Part shown: positions 23,925 to 32,648 of the stretch, in pieces
Position numbering within the stretch: position 1 is the stretch's first letter
Layout of the letters: every line of letters starts with the position of its first letter
Origin: Phycisphaerae bacterium
GTDB lineage: Bacteria > Planctomycetota > Phycisphaerae > Phycisphaerales > UBA1924
Reading direction: 5' to 3'
Length of the DNA: 48,315 bases
NCBI GenBank assembly: GCA_002706885.1
Contig: PAKY01000123.1
Coordinates: forward strand, 1 to 48,315
The notes under the pieces: generated by a model
The model's input: only the letters and a program-made list of their open reading frames with translations
Databases searched by the model: none
What the model was told of the DNA's origin: nothing
Translations under genes and position numbers: made by a program

Positions 23925-26900
23925 ATGGGCGCTACATCTTCGTTGCGGTGTCGGATGGTCGTGGTGGTGGCGGGTCTTTGTTTCGCGGGTGTGGCCAGCC
24001 GCACGGCGTTGGCGGTCCCCCTCGAGCGGTATGTCGTCGGTGAGGCGGCCGAGGGGGGATTTGCGCTTGCTTCCGAGGGGCGTGTGGCGACGGTCGTCGT
24101 CGAGGACAACGCGGATCAGGGCGTCCAACGGGCGGCGCGGATGCTTTGGGGTGACCTGACACGGGTCACTGGCGTCGAGCCGGGGCTGACGATCGGCGAC
24201 TGGCCAGTCGGGGACGAGGTCGTGGTGATCGGGACGATCGGACGTGGCGGGCTGATCGATGAGCTTGCCCGCGATGCGAAGATTGACGTATCGGACGTCA
24301 AAGGGAAGTGGGAGACGTTCGTCACGCAGACCGTCGAATCGCCGTGGGCTGGCGTGGAACGCGCGTTGGTCATCGCGGGAAGTGACAAGCGGGGGACGAT
24401 CTACGGGGCGCTGGGGCTCAGCGCCCAGATCGGCGTTTCGCCGTGGTCGTGGTGGGCGGACGTGCCGGTCGAGCGACGTTCGGAGTTGCACGTCCTGCCT
24501 GGTCGTCACAGCGACGGTGAGCCCGCGGTGAAGTACCGGGGCATCTTCATCAACGACGAGGCGCCGGCGTTCTCGGGGTGGGCGCACGAGAAGTACGGCG
24601 GCGTGAACAGCGCGGTCTACGAGCGGGTGTTCGAACTGATTCTCCGGCTTCGAGGGAACTACCTGTGGCCGGCGATGTGGGGGCGGTCGCTGTTCGACGA
24701 CGATCCGAAGAGTCAGTCGCTCGCGGACGAGATGGGCATCGTGCTGGGGACGTCGCACCACGAGCCGCTGATGCGGGCGCATGTGGAGTGGTCGCGATAC
24801 GGCGATGGTCCGTGGGATTACAACCGGAACGCGGAGACACTCCGCGGGTTCTGGCGCGAGGGTGTCGAGCGGATGGCCGATCGCGAGAGCCTGGTGACCA
24901 TCGGGATGCGGGGCGACGGCGACGAGGCGATGAGCGAGGAGGCGGACATCGCGTTGCTCGAGCGGATCGTTGCGGATCAGCGGGAGATCATCGAGGACGT
25001 GACGGGCGCGCCCGCGGCGGAGACGCCGCAGGTCTGGGCGCTTTATAAGGAGGTGCAGACGTACTACGACCGCGGCATGCGCATGCCCGATGACGTCACG
25101 CTGCTTCTCTGCGATGACAACTGGGGGAACGTCCGTCGCCTGCCGCCCGCGGATACCCAGGAACGCGAGGGCGGGTACGGCGTCTACTACCACTTCGATT
25201 ACGTCGGGGGGCCTCGGAACTACAAGTGGATCAACACGAATCCGCTGCCGCGGATATGGGAGCAGATGACGCTTGCGTACGAGCACGGCGTCGATCGGAT
25301 CTGGATCGTGAACGTGGGGGACATCAAGCCGATGGAACTGCCGATCGAGTTCTTTCTCGATCTTGCGTGGGATCCGGACGCATACGCGGTCGATTCGATC
25401 GGGGCCTACCCGACGCGGTGGGCGGCGGAGCAGTTCCCGCTGGAGCACGCGGCTGAGATCGGCGCCTTGCTCCGGTCGTACGCGAAGTTCAACGCGCGGC
25501 GGAAGCCGGAGATGCTGGACGCGGAGACTTTTGGCCTTGTCGACTACCGCGAATGGGAGGGCGTGGTCGCGGACTGGCGACGGCTCTCGGGGCGCGCGGA
25601 GCGAGTGCGAGCCGAGTTGCCTGAGCGGTTCGTCGACGCGTTCGATCAGCTCGTGTGGTACCCGGTCGTCGCGAGCGCGAATCTCAATGAGTTGTACTTC
25701 GCGGCGGCGAAGAACCGGCTGTACGCGGACCAGGGGCGGGCGTCCGCGGATCGGTACGCGTCGGAGGCTCGCGAGCTGTTCGAACGTGACGCGGCGCTGG
25801 CGCGGCATTACAACGAAGTGGTCGCCGATGGCAAGTGGCGGCACATGATGGACCAGACGAACATCGGGTACACGTACTGGCAGCAGCCGGAGGCGGACGC
25901 GATGCCGGAGGTATCGACGGTCGACGTGCCGACCGAGGCGGGGCTGGGCGTCGCGGTCGAGGGGGACGAGCGATCGTGGCCCGGAGCGGGGACGCCCACG
26001 CTGCCGACGAGCACGCCGTTCGATGATCGGGCCACCTCCTTTGAAGTGTTCAACCGCGGTCGTCGACCGCTCGGGGTGTCGATCGAGGCGTCGGAGTGGT
26101 TGTCGGTGACGGCGGCGGGCTCTTCGGTCGGCGATGACGAGCCGGTTCATACCGATCGGCGGTACGAGGTTCACGTTGACTGGGACGCGGCGCCGCTCGG
26201 GCGTTCAACCGGTCGGGTGTCGGTGCGTGGGGCCGACGGCGTCGCGGTCACGATCGATGTTCCCGTTTGGAAACCGCGGGCGTCGGAGTCGATCGCGGGA
26301 TTCGTCGAGACTAACGGGCATGTGTCGATCCCAGCGACCGACTATGACGACGCGACGAGCGTGGGAGGTGTCGGCTGGCGGACGCTTCCGGACCTTGGTC
26401 GGACGGGGTCGGCGGTGGGGGCGTCGCCCGTTAACGCGGATCGTCAGCGGGCCGGGGAAGGACCGAGGCTGGCGTATCGCGTGCATCTGACGAGCGTGGG
26501 TGAGGTCGATGTTCACGTCTATTGCTCGCCGACGCTCGACTACCTGGGCGATGGCGGTCTCCGGTACGCGGTGTCGTTCGATGACGAGGATCCGGTGGAG
26601 GTGAACCTGCACGCGGACTCGTCGGGGGCGGCGTGGAACGAGTGGGTGGGGAACAACATCAACGTCGGGACGTCGGCACACGTCATCGACGAGCCCGGGG
26701 GGCACACGCTGAATGTGTGGATGATCGATCCGGGCGTGGTGTTTCAGAAGATCGTGGTCGATACTGGCGACATGAAGTCGAGCTATCTCGGGCCGCCGCC
26801 TTCACCGAATCCGACGCGGAAAGCGGTCGCGAGCGGGGATCGGGCGGTGTTCGAGTGGTTCGCGTACGAGGGGCGTGACCCGGTCTACGAGAAGCATGAG

Positions 26901-28463
26901 GCGGGGCCGGGCGCGTACACGAATCCGATCATGGCGGGGTTCTATCCCGATCCGTCGATCACTCGGGTCGGCGACGACTTCTACATGGTGCACTCGACGT
27001 TCTGCTACTTCCCGGGGATTCCGGTGTTTCACAGCACGGATCTGGTGAACTGGACGCAGATCGGGAGCGTGATCGATCGGCCCGGGATGCTCGAGTTCGA
27101 GGGGCGGGGGCTTTCGCGCGGGGTGTTTGCGCCGGCGATCGAGCATCACGACGGCGTGTTCTACGTCATCAATACGTGCGTGGACTGCGGCGGCAACTTC
27201 GTGGTCACCGCAACGGATCCCGCGGGGCCGTGGTCGGACCCGGTCTGGCTTCCGGAGGTCGACGGGATCGATCCGTCCATCTTCTTCGATGACAACGGCG
27301 AGGCGTGGGTGCTTAACAACGGCGGGCCGATCGGGGCGCCCAAGTACGACGGTCATCGGGCGATCTGGATCCAGCGGTTCGACGAGGAGAAGTTGGAGAC
27401 GTTCGGGCCGCGGAAGCTGATCGTGGACGGCGGCGCCGATCCATCGACGAAGCCGATCTGGATCGAGGGGCCGCACATCTTCAAGAAGGATGGACGCTAC
27501 TACCTGATCGCGGCCGAGGGCGGGACGAGCACGTGGCATTCGCAGGTGGTCTTCCGCGGGAACGCTCCCGATGGGCCGTGGGAGCCTTACAAGGACAACC
27601 CGATCCTGACACAGCGGCGGCTCGACGCGGACAGGCCCGATCCGATCACGTCGGCGGGGCACGCGGACTTCGTGCGGTTGGATGACGGGTCGTGGTGGTC
27701 GGTCTTCCTCGCGACGCGGCCGTACGAGGGCAACTACTACAACACCGGGCGTGAGACGTTCCTGCTGCCTGTGGCGTGGAATGACGGGTGGCCGAGGCTG
27801 ACCGGGGCGGGTGAGGTGATTCCGTATGTGCACGAGCGGCCGGCGTTGCCGAGCGGAGAGACGCCAGCGGTTCCGACGAGCGGAAACTTCTCGGTTCGCG
27901 ACGAGTTCGAGGACGATGAGCTCGCGTCGTACTGGACGTTCGTGCGGGCGCCGAGGCGGGGGTGGCATCAGGCGGGTGACGGAGAGCTCGTGATCGAGTC
28001 GCGATCAGCGTCGATCGGAGAGCTTGGTCAGCCTTCTTTCGTCGGGCGGCGTCAGCAGCACATGAACGCGACGTTCGAGACGGCGATGCGGTACGCGCCG
28101 GAGCGGGCGGGGGATCGCGCGGGGCTTGTGGCGCTCCAGAACGACCTCTTCTACTACTTCTTTGGGCTGACGCAACGAGATGGCGTGACGGCGATCGAGC
28201 TCGCGAGGCGATCGGGCAGTGATGACCCCGTTGCGGGACAGGTGTTGGTGTCGAAAGTGATCGATACGGGTCGGGAGGCGGTTCGTCTGCGGATATCAGC
28301 CCGTGGCGGTCTGTACGACTTCGAATATGCCGTCGGCGACGGTTCGTGGACGACGCTTGCGGAGGATGTGGACGGCAAGGTGCTGAGCACGCAGACGGCG
28401 GGGGGGTTCGTCGGATCGCTCGTTGGCATGTACGCTGAGCGGCAGGGCGACCAAGAGCAGTAG
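23925..28463 (+). CDS. Secreted bifunctional GH115 alpha-glucuronidase / GH43 xylosidase-arabinofuranosidase
   Basis: This 1512-residue exported enzyme joins two xylan-debranching or depolymerising catalytic units. A signal peptide (residues 1-30, ending RTALA) precedes a GH115 module. That module includes RGIFINDEAPAFSGWAHEKY, LRLRGNYLWPAMWGRSLFDD, GTSHHEPLMRAHVEW, DDVTLLLCDDNWGNVRRLP and YVGGPRNYKWINTNPLPRIW, with the GH115 C-terminal domain (about 780-965, ESIAGFVETNGHVSIPA). GH115 enzymes remove (4-O-methyl)glucuronic acid from internal xylose units. Residues about 995-1320 are GH43: general base Asp1009 in FYPDPSI, Asp1116 in DGIDPSIFFDD and acid Glu1181 in WIEGPHIF. Residues about 1335-1512 form the concanavalin-like GH43 C-terminal domain. 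The ATG at 23925 gives the best signal peptide; an ATG ten codons later is possible. The frame is continuous across the junction. Confidence 0.93.
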   Translation: MGATSSLRCRMVVVVAGLCFAGVASRTALAVPLERYVVGEAAEGGFALASEGRVATVVVEDNADQGVQRAARMLWGDLTRVTGVEPGLTIGDWPVGDEVVVIGTIGRGGLIDELARDAKIDVSDVKGKWETFVTQTVESPWAGVERALVIAGSDKRGTIYGALGLSAQIGVSPWSWWADVPVERRSELHVLPGRHSDGEPAVKYRGIFINDEAPAFSGWAHEKYGGVNSAVYERVFELILRLRGNYLWPAMWGRSLFDDDPKSQSLADEMGIVLGTSHHEPLMRAHVEWSRYGDGPWDYNRNAETLRGFWREGVERMADRESLVTIGMRGDGDEAMSEEADIALLERIVADQREIIEDVTGAPAAETPQVWALYKEVQTYYDRGMRMPDDVTLLLCDDNWGNVRRLPPADTQEREGGYGVYYHFDYVGGPRNYKWINTNPLPRIWEQMTLAYEHGVDRIWIVNVGDIKPMELPIEFFLDLAWDPDAYAVDSIGAYPTRWAAEQFPLEHAAEIGALLRSYAKFNARRKPEMLDAETFGLVDYREWEGVVADWRRLSGRAERVRAELPERFVDAFDQLVWYPVVASANLNELYFAAAKNRLYADQGRASADRYASEARELFERDAALARHYNEVVADGKWRHMMDQTNIGYTYWQQPEADAMPEVSTVDVPTEAGLGVAVEGDERSWPGAGTPTLPTSTPFDDRATSFEVFNRGRRPLGVSIEASEWLSVTAAGSSVGDDEPVHTDRRYEVHVDWDAAPLGRSTGRVSVRGADGVAVTIDVPVWKPRASESIAGFVETNGHVSIPATDYDDATSVGGVGWRTLPDLGRTGSAVGASPVNADRQRAGEGPRLAYRVHLTSVGEVDVHVYCSPTLDYLGDGGLRYAVSFDDEDPVEVNLHADSSGAAWNEWVGNNINVGTSAHVIDEPGGHTLNVWMIDPGVVFQKIVVDTGDMKSSYLGPPPSPNPTRKAVASGDRAVFEWFAYEGRDPVYEKHEAGPGAYTNPIMAGFYPDPSITRVGDDFYMVHSTFCYFPGIPVFHSTDLVNWTQIGSVIDRPGMLEFEGRGLSRGVFAPAIEHHDGVFYVINTCVDCGGNFVVTATDPAGPWSDPVWLPEVDGIDPSIFFDDNGEAWVLNNGGPIGAPKYDGHRAIWIQRFDEEKLETFGPRKLIVDGGADPSTKPIWIEGPHIFKKDGRYYLIAAEGGTSTWHSQVVFRGNAPDGPWEPYKDNPILTQRRLDADRPDPITSAGHADFVRLDDGSWWSVFLATRPYEGNYYNTGRETFLLPVAWNDGWPRLTGAGEVIPYVHERPALPSGETPAVPTSGNFSVRDEFEDDELASYWTFVRAPRRGWHQAGDGELVIESRSASIGELGQPSFVGRRQQHMNATFETAMRYAPERAGDRAGLVALQNDLFYYFFGLTQRDGVTAIELARRSGSDDPVAGQVLVSKVIDTGREAVRLRISARGGLYDFEYAVGDGSWTTLAEDVDGKVLSTQTAGGFVGSLVGMYAERQGDQEQ

Positions 28464-28484
28464 CGTCGGGAGAGGACGGGATTG

Positions 28485-29621
28485 ATGGCGAACGTCGAGT
28501 TCAACAGCGTCTGGAAGACCTACGCCGGCGATGTCCACGCGGTGCGGGGCGTCGATCTCTCGATCGCGGACGGCGAGTTCGTGGTGCTTGTTGGCCCGTC
28601 CGGGTGCGGGAAGAGCACGACGCTTCGGATGGTCGCGGGGCTGGAGTCGATCTCGGACGGCGAGATCTCCATCGGTGGGCGCGTGGTCAACGGGGTCGAT
28701 CCGAAGGACCGCGATATCGCGATGGTGTTCCAGAACTACGCGTTGTATCCGCACATGAGCGTCTATCAGAACCTCTCGTTCGCGTTGCGCATGCGGAAGA
28801 CGCCGAAGGCGGAGATTGACAAGCGGGTGCGGGAGGCGGCGACGACGCTTGGGATCGAGACGCTGCTGGAGCGGAAGCCGAAGGCGCTCTCGGGTGGTCA
28901 GCGGCAGCGGGTTGCGGTGGGTCGGGCGATCGTGCGGGATCCGAAGGTGTTCCTGTTCGATGAGCCGCTGAGCAACCTCGACGCGAAGCTTCGGACAGAG
29001 ACACGCGCGGATCTGAAGGCGCTGCACCAGCGGCTGCGGACGACGACGATCTATGTCACGCACGATCAGGAAGAGGCGATGACGCTCGGGGATCGGGTGG
29101 TCGTGATGGCCGAGGGCGTGATCCAGCAGGCCGATACGCCGTTTGAGGTGTTCCGGAGGCCCGCGAACCGGTTTGTGGCGGGGTTCATCGGGACGCCTCC
29201 GATGTGCTTCTTCGAAGGACGGATCGAGCGGGACGGCGGCGTGAGGTTTGTCGGGAGGGCCGGGGCGGATGGGCGGCCGTCACTGGCGATTGAGCTTGGT
29301 GAGGATCAGGCTGCGGCTATGAACGGACGGGAGGCCGTCACGCTTGGCGTGCGGCCGACGAGTCTGGCATGGACGCGGTCGCCGATCGAGCCCGAGGCTT
29401 CGATCGTCGCCACCCCTCGGGTCGTGGAGCCGCTCGGCGAGCGGATGGATGTTCATCTCGAGACGCTGGCGGGCGAGCGGCTGCTCGCGCGGGTGCCGGC
29501 GTCGGACGGCATGCCGATCGGAGAACCGACGCGGTTCGCCTTGGAGCGGGAGGAGATCCACTTCTTCGAGCCCGGTCCGTTCGGCGCCCGGGTCGGGGCG
29601 GCCGAGGTCGCTTCGGTCTGA
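28485..29621 (+). CDS. ABC sugar transporter ATP-binding protein (MalK/UgpC/MsmX type)
   Basis: This 378-residue ATPase has Walker A GPSGCGKSTT (about residues 36-45), signature LSGGQRQRVAVGRAI (about 134-148), Walker B VFLFDEPLSNLDAKLR and the H-loop YVTHDQEEAMTLGDRV. The C-terminal 140 residues form the MalK-type regulatory/OB domain (GVRPTSLAW). It is a CUT1 sugar-importer ATPase. No permease gene is next to it, and it starts 21 bp after the GH115-GH43 gene. The orphan permeases and binding protein at 15132-18336 lack an ATPase gene, so this is their likely partner (inference); MsmX-like ATPases also serve several importers. ATG 28485 was chosen over an in-frame TTG at 28482. It is convergent with the next gene. 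Confidence 0.95.
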   Translation: MANVEFNSVWKTYAGDVHAVRGVDLSIADGEFVVLVGPSGCGKSTTLRMVAGLESISDGEISIGGRVVNGVDPKDRDIAMVFQNYALYPHMSVYQNLSFALRMRKTPKAEIDKRVREAATTLGIETLLERKPKALSGGQRQRVAVGRAIVRDPKVFLFDEPLSNLDAKLRTETRADLKALHQRLRTTTIYVTHDQEEAMTLGDRVVVMAEGVIQQADTPFEVFRRPANRFVAGFIGTPPMCFFEGRIERDGGVRFVGRAGADGRPSLAIELGEDQAAAMNGREAVTLGVRPTSLAWTRSPIEPEASIVATPRVVEPLGERMDVHLETLAGERLLARVPASDGMPIGEPTRFALEREEIHFFEPGPFGARVGAAEVASV

Positions 29622-29623
29622 GA

Positions 29624-30029
29624 GAGCAATCGAGCAAGCCCGGTGTCCCGGGCCGGCTCGGTCGGTGTCGCTGCGTTGGATGTGTCAGTTGCAGCCGAGG
29701 CCGAAGGCATTGAGGAAGCCGACGACGTCCGCGATGTCGAACTGCTGTCCTCCGCCGAAGTCCGCGAGGTCGTCCTGGGCGCCGAAGGACTGGAGGAACT
29801 TCACGACGTCGCCGATGTCGAGGTGACCGGAGCGGTCGAGGTCGGCGAGGCAGGCGATGAAGACCTGGACGTTGTCGTCGTTAACGTCGACGAAGGCTCG
29901 GCGGTTCGGTCCGAGACCGCTGAAGTCGATGTCGTCGAATTCGCCCGTGGCCGAGCCCGCGGTGATGATCGTGTAGGTCTGGCCGAGGGGGACGACGTCG
30001 CCGCCAGCCCAGCGGACCTCGATGTCGCC
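29624..30029. repeat. 406-bp direct repeat, copy 1 (3' end of paralogue A and its terminator)
   Basis: This block has the same length as 32243-32648 and matches it at roughly nine in ten or more positions. It covers the terminator hairpin, the 3' untranslated stretch (one difference in about 60 bases) and the last 115 codons of the 789-residue paralogue. Upstream of this block the two genes are much more diverged, which points to gene conversion or to recent copying of the dockerin/terminator cassette. Confidence 0.85.
29631..29660. terminator. Bidirectional hairpin terminator between ABC ATPase gene and paralogue A
   Basis: CGAGC-AA-GCCCGG pairs with CCGGGC-CG-GCTCG around a TGTC loop. That is eleven base pairs interrupted by one symmetric 2x2 internal loop. 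It lies between two convergent stop codons, and an almost identical hairpin follows the second paralogue at 32250-32279. Confidence 0.75.
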
Positions 30030-32054
30030 GTCAACCGTGGCGTCGTTCGAGATGGTGAGGCGATCGGGGTCGGCGTTCTCATCGACGCCCGCGAGGTCGA
30101 CAGCGAGCGTGGAGGTCGGGCTCAGGGCGAGCGAGTGGGCCGAGGCGGAGCCGACGCCGGCGATGGCGATCTCGACCCGACCGTGAGCTTCGAAGCCGAC
30201 GGAGCCGAGATCGGCGCCGTCTCGGAGGAAGGTCGTCTTCGTGGTGTTTACGGCTCGGATGACGCCGTTGCCCTGGAAGTCGGCGCCTCCCCAGACGTCG
30301 AGGCGGCCATCCGCTTCGAGCACGGCATCGATCACGTTGACGCTGTTGACGCCGATTTTGATCGCTTCCAACGCCGAGGGGCTGGACGCGCGGAGGGTGG
30401 AATCGCCGATGACGTTCAGGATGTCTTCGAGATGAAACGCACGGGCTCGGAAGAAGCCACCGTTCAAGTTGAGCGAGGCCGGCGGGTTCTGACCGAAATG
30501 GTTGAACGACACAGAGGTGTTGGTCTCGATCACCTCCTGAACTCCTGCGCCGTCACCGATGTACATCGTTCCGACGAACGTCTGTCCGCTCGGCTGGTCG
30601 CTCGAGGTGATGTCTCCGGTCTCGGCGCGGACGACCGCTCCGGGCTGAAGGCCGAAGGTCACGCGATTGAACGCGAGGGTTCCGCCCTCGGCGATGATCG
30701 TGCCGGTCGCGTTGATGAGCTTATTGATCGACCCGCGGCCGCGGACGATGCCGTCGTTGAAGCAGGTTCGGCCGTCGATGTCGCCCGTGTTGAGAACGAC
30801 CTCGCCTTCGTTGAACCAGCGGTCAACGCTGTAGCCATCGTCCGGTTCGAACTCGGTGATGTCGAGCGTGCCCGCCACGGTGAGCGTGCCGTTGAAGACG
30901 TCGTCGTCGGCGTCGATCGACTCGGTGTCGATGATCAGCGTTGATCCGGCGGCGATGCTCACGGCGGCGGACTCGCCGCCGTCGAGATCGAACCGACCGC
31001 CCTCGCCAAGATCAACCGTGGTCGTTCCATTGACGAAGCTCATCGAGCTGGCGTTGGATCCCATGAGAAACGCCCCGCCGTCGTTGTCGAGGCGAGGGAG
31101 CACATCCAGGGCGTCAAAGACGATCGCGGTGGCGTCGAGGGTGAACGCCGCGTACTGATCGATGCCCAGCGGCCCGTTCCGGAGCGCCACCGCGGGCGCG
31201 GTGATAACAGCGTCGGTCTCGATGGCGACCTCGCCGGAGGTGTCGAAGACCGGAGCGTAGAGATTCGCCACGCCGGGGTTGACGCTGAACGCGTTGCCGA
31301 GTTCGAGCGTGGACGACGCCGCGCCGACGACCGGGAAGTCGCTCCGGAACGCCGAGCGGTCGTAGATGTGCATCGTGCCGGCCAGCGCGCCGCGGTACGG
31401 CATCGCGATGTGGAGTGTTGTCCGGCTGCTTGCGAGCACGAGGGTCTGGGAATCGGTCCAGTCGAGTCTCGATCCACTTGTATCCGTCGCGCTGATGAGA
31501 AGCGTGTCCTCCGCTACAGAATCGCTTCTCGCCCATAGGAGGGCGTCATGGAGGTCGACATCGGACCCGCCGGCCATCTCAACGTGTCCGGAGCCGATGA
31601 CTTCGCCCTCCTGGCCGTCGCCCTGGTCGACAAGGAGTTGCTCGTCAACTTGGAGCGTGCCGCCCGCGAGTCGAAGCGTTCCGCCGAGAACACTGACGAT
31701 ATCGGCGTCGACATCCGCCGGCGACGGCGAGTCGGTGATGTGCAACTCGCTGTCGTAGCCGATGAGATCGATGTCTCCGGCGACAAAGAGCCTGTTGAAG
31801 TTGGAGTGGACCTCCGCTCCCTCGAGGATGGTGAGGCCCCCAACGCCGATCGCGGATTGCATGTATGCCGCTGACGACGGGCCGCTGACGACGGCGGTGT
31901 CCGCGACGGTGTTGGGGAACTGTCCAACGGGGCCGTTCCATCGGAGCGGGTCTCCCCAGGCGCCGATGCCGCCGAGCCATCCGAAGTCGGTGGCGGAGGC
32001 TGCGCCGCTCGCGGCGGTCAGGGCTGCTATGGCGATGGACTTGTTGAGACGCAT
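29685..32054 (-). CDS. Secreted 789-residue protein with GC-type dockerin, paralogue A
   Basis: This exported protein has a signal peptide (residues 1-21, ending ASGAASA). Its mature start (TDFGWLGGIGAWGDPLRWNG) matches the G-x-x-x-W-x-x-x-x-x-W motif that opens autotransporter-like beta-solenoid repeats. The long body is rich in G, N, D and beta-strand-forming residues with I/L-x-G-x-L/V-x-G periodicity, and a beta-solenoid is likely. The end is a two-repeat GC-type dockerin: CLADLDRSGHLDIGDVVKFL and FDIADVVGFLNAFGLGCN. It is the tandem paralogue of the 32304-34673 gene, of identical length (789 residues). Dockerin-like tails of this sort are common on Phycisphaerae exported proteins and probably anchor or sort them. 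No catalytic motif was recognised; a surface adhesin or polymer-binding role is only a guess. Confidence 0.85.
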   Translation of the reverse strand: MRLNKSIAIAALTAASGAASATDFGWLGGIGAWGDPLRWNGPVGQFPNTVADTAVVSGPSSAAYMQSAIGVGGLTILEGAEVHSNFNRLFVAGDIDLIGYDSELHITDSPSPADVDADIVSVLGGTLRLAGGTLQVDEQLLVDQGDGQEGEVIGSGHVEMAGGSDVDLHDALLWARSDSVAEDTLLISATDTSGSRLDWTDSQTLVLASSRTTLHIAMPYRGALAGTMHIYDRSAFRSDFPVVGAASSTLELGNAFSVNPGVANLYAPVFDTSGEVAIETDAVITAPAVALRNGPLGIDQYAAFTLDATAIVFDALDVLPRLDNDGGAFLMGSNASSMSFVNGTTTVDLGEGGRFDLDGGESAAVSIAAGSTLIIDTESIDADDDVFNGTLTVAGTLDITEFEPDDGYSVDRWFNEGEVVLNTGDIDGRTCFNDGIVRGRGSINKLINATGTIIAEGGTLAFNRVTFGLQPGAVVRAETGDITSSDQPSGQTFVGTMYIGDGAGVQEVIETNTSVSFNHFGQNPPASLNLNGGFFRARAFHLEDILNVIGDSTLRASSPSALEAIKIGVNSVNVIDAVLEADGRLDVWGGADFQGNGVIRAVNTTKTTFLRDGADLGSVGFEAHGRVEIAIAGVGSASAHSLALSPTSTLAVDLAGVDENADPDRLTISNDATVDGDIEVRWAGGDVVPLGQTYTIITAGSATGEFDDIDFSGLGPNRRAFVDVNDDNVQVFIACLADLDRSGHLDIGDVVKFLQSFGAQDDLADFGGGQQFDIADVVGFLNAFGLGCN

Positions 32055-32242
32055 GGTTGGTTCCGATCGTTTTGGTTGGGAGTGCGTGCTTTGGCGTCGC
32101 GGGTTCAGATCCCTTGGCGCGTGGAAGGGTCGCTCACAGACGGTCCCGGCGTGGTATCAAGCGTCAGGCCAAGGGGTGAGGGGACATGGGTTTGACGGCG
32201 ATCGATTCAGAGATCGCTCGTCGAGGCGTGACGCGAGGAGCC

Positions 32243-32648
32243 GAGCAATCGAGCAAGCCCGGTGTCCCGGGCCGGCTCGGTCGGTGTCGCTGCGTTGTAT
32301 GTGTCAGTTGCAGCCGAGGCCGAAGGCGTTGAGGAAGCCGACGACGTCCGCGATGTCGAACTGCGGACCGCCGCCGAAGTTCGCGAGGTCGTCCTGGGCG
32401 CCGAAGGACTGGAGGAACTTCACGACATCGCCGATGTCGAGGTTTCCGGAACGGTCGAGGTCGGCGAGGCAGGTGACGAAGACCTGGACGTTGTCGTCGT
32501 TGAGGTCGACGAAGGCTCGGCGGTTCGGCCCGAGGCCGCTGAAGTCGATGTCGTCGACGGCTCCGGTGACTGAGCCCGCGGTGATGATCGTGTAGGTCTG
32601 GCCGAGGGGGACGACGTCACCGCCCGCCCAGCGGACCTCGATGTCGCC
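32243..32648. repeat. 406-bp direct repeat, copy 2 (3' end of paralogue B and its terminator)
   Basis: This is the partner of 29624-30029: same length, same internal order (hairpin, 3' untranslated stretch, last 115 codons) and only scattered base differences. Confidence 0.85.
32250..32279. terminator. Hairpin terminator after paralogue B
   Basis: It has the same CGAGC-AA-GCCCGG / CCGGGC-CG-GCTCG stem and TGTC loop as at 29631-29660. It ends the paralogue B transcript before the promoter region of paralogue A. The remaining spacer 32055-32242 shows no clear gene. Confidence 0.7.

Noticed and set aside
23709-26174. An 821-codon open frame on the minus strand opposite the GH115 gene.
   Set aside because: Its product is Arg/Pro/His-rich without domains, and the plus strand encodes a clear GH115 enzyme. 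Long antisense frames are expected in DNA of this GC content.
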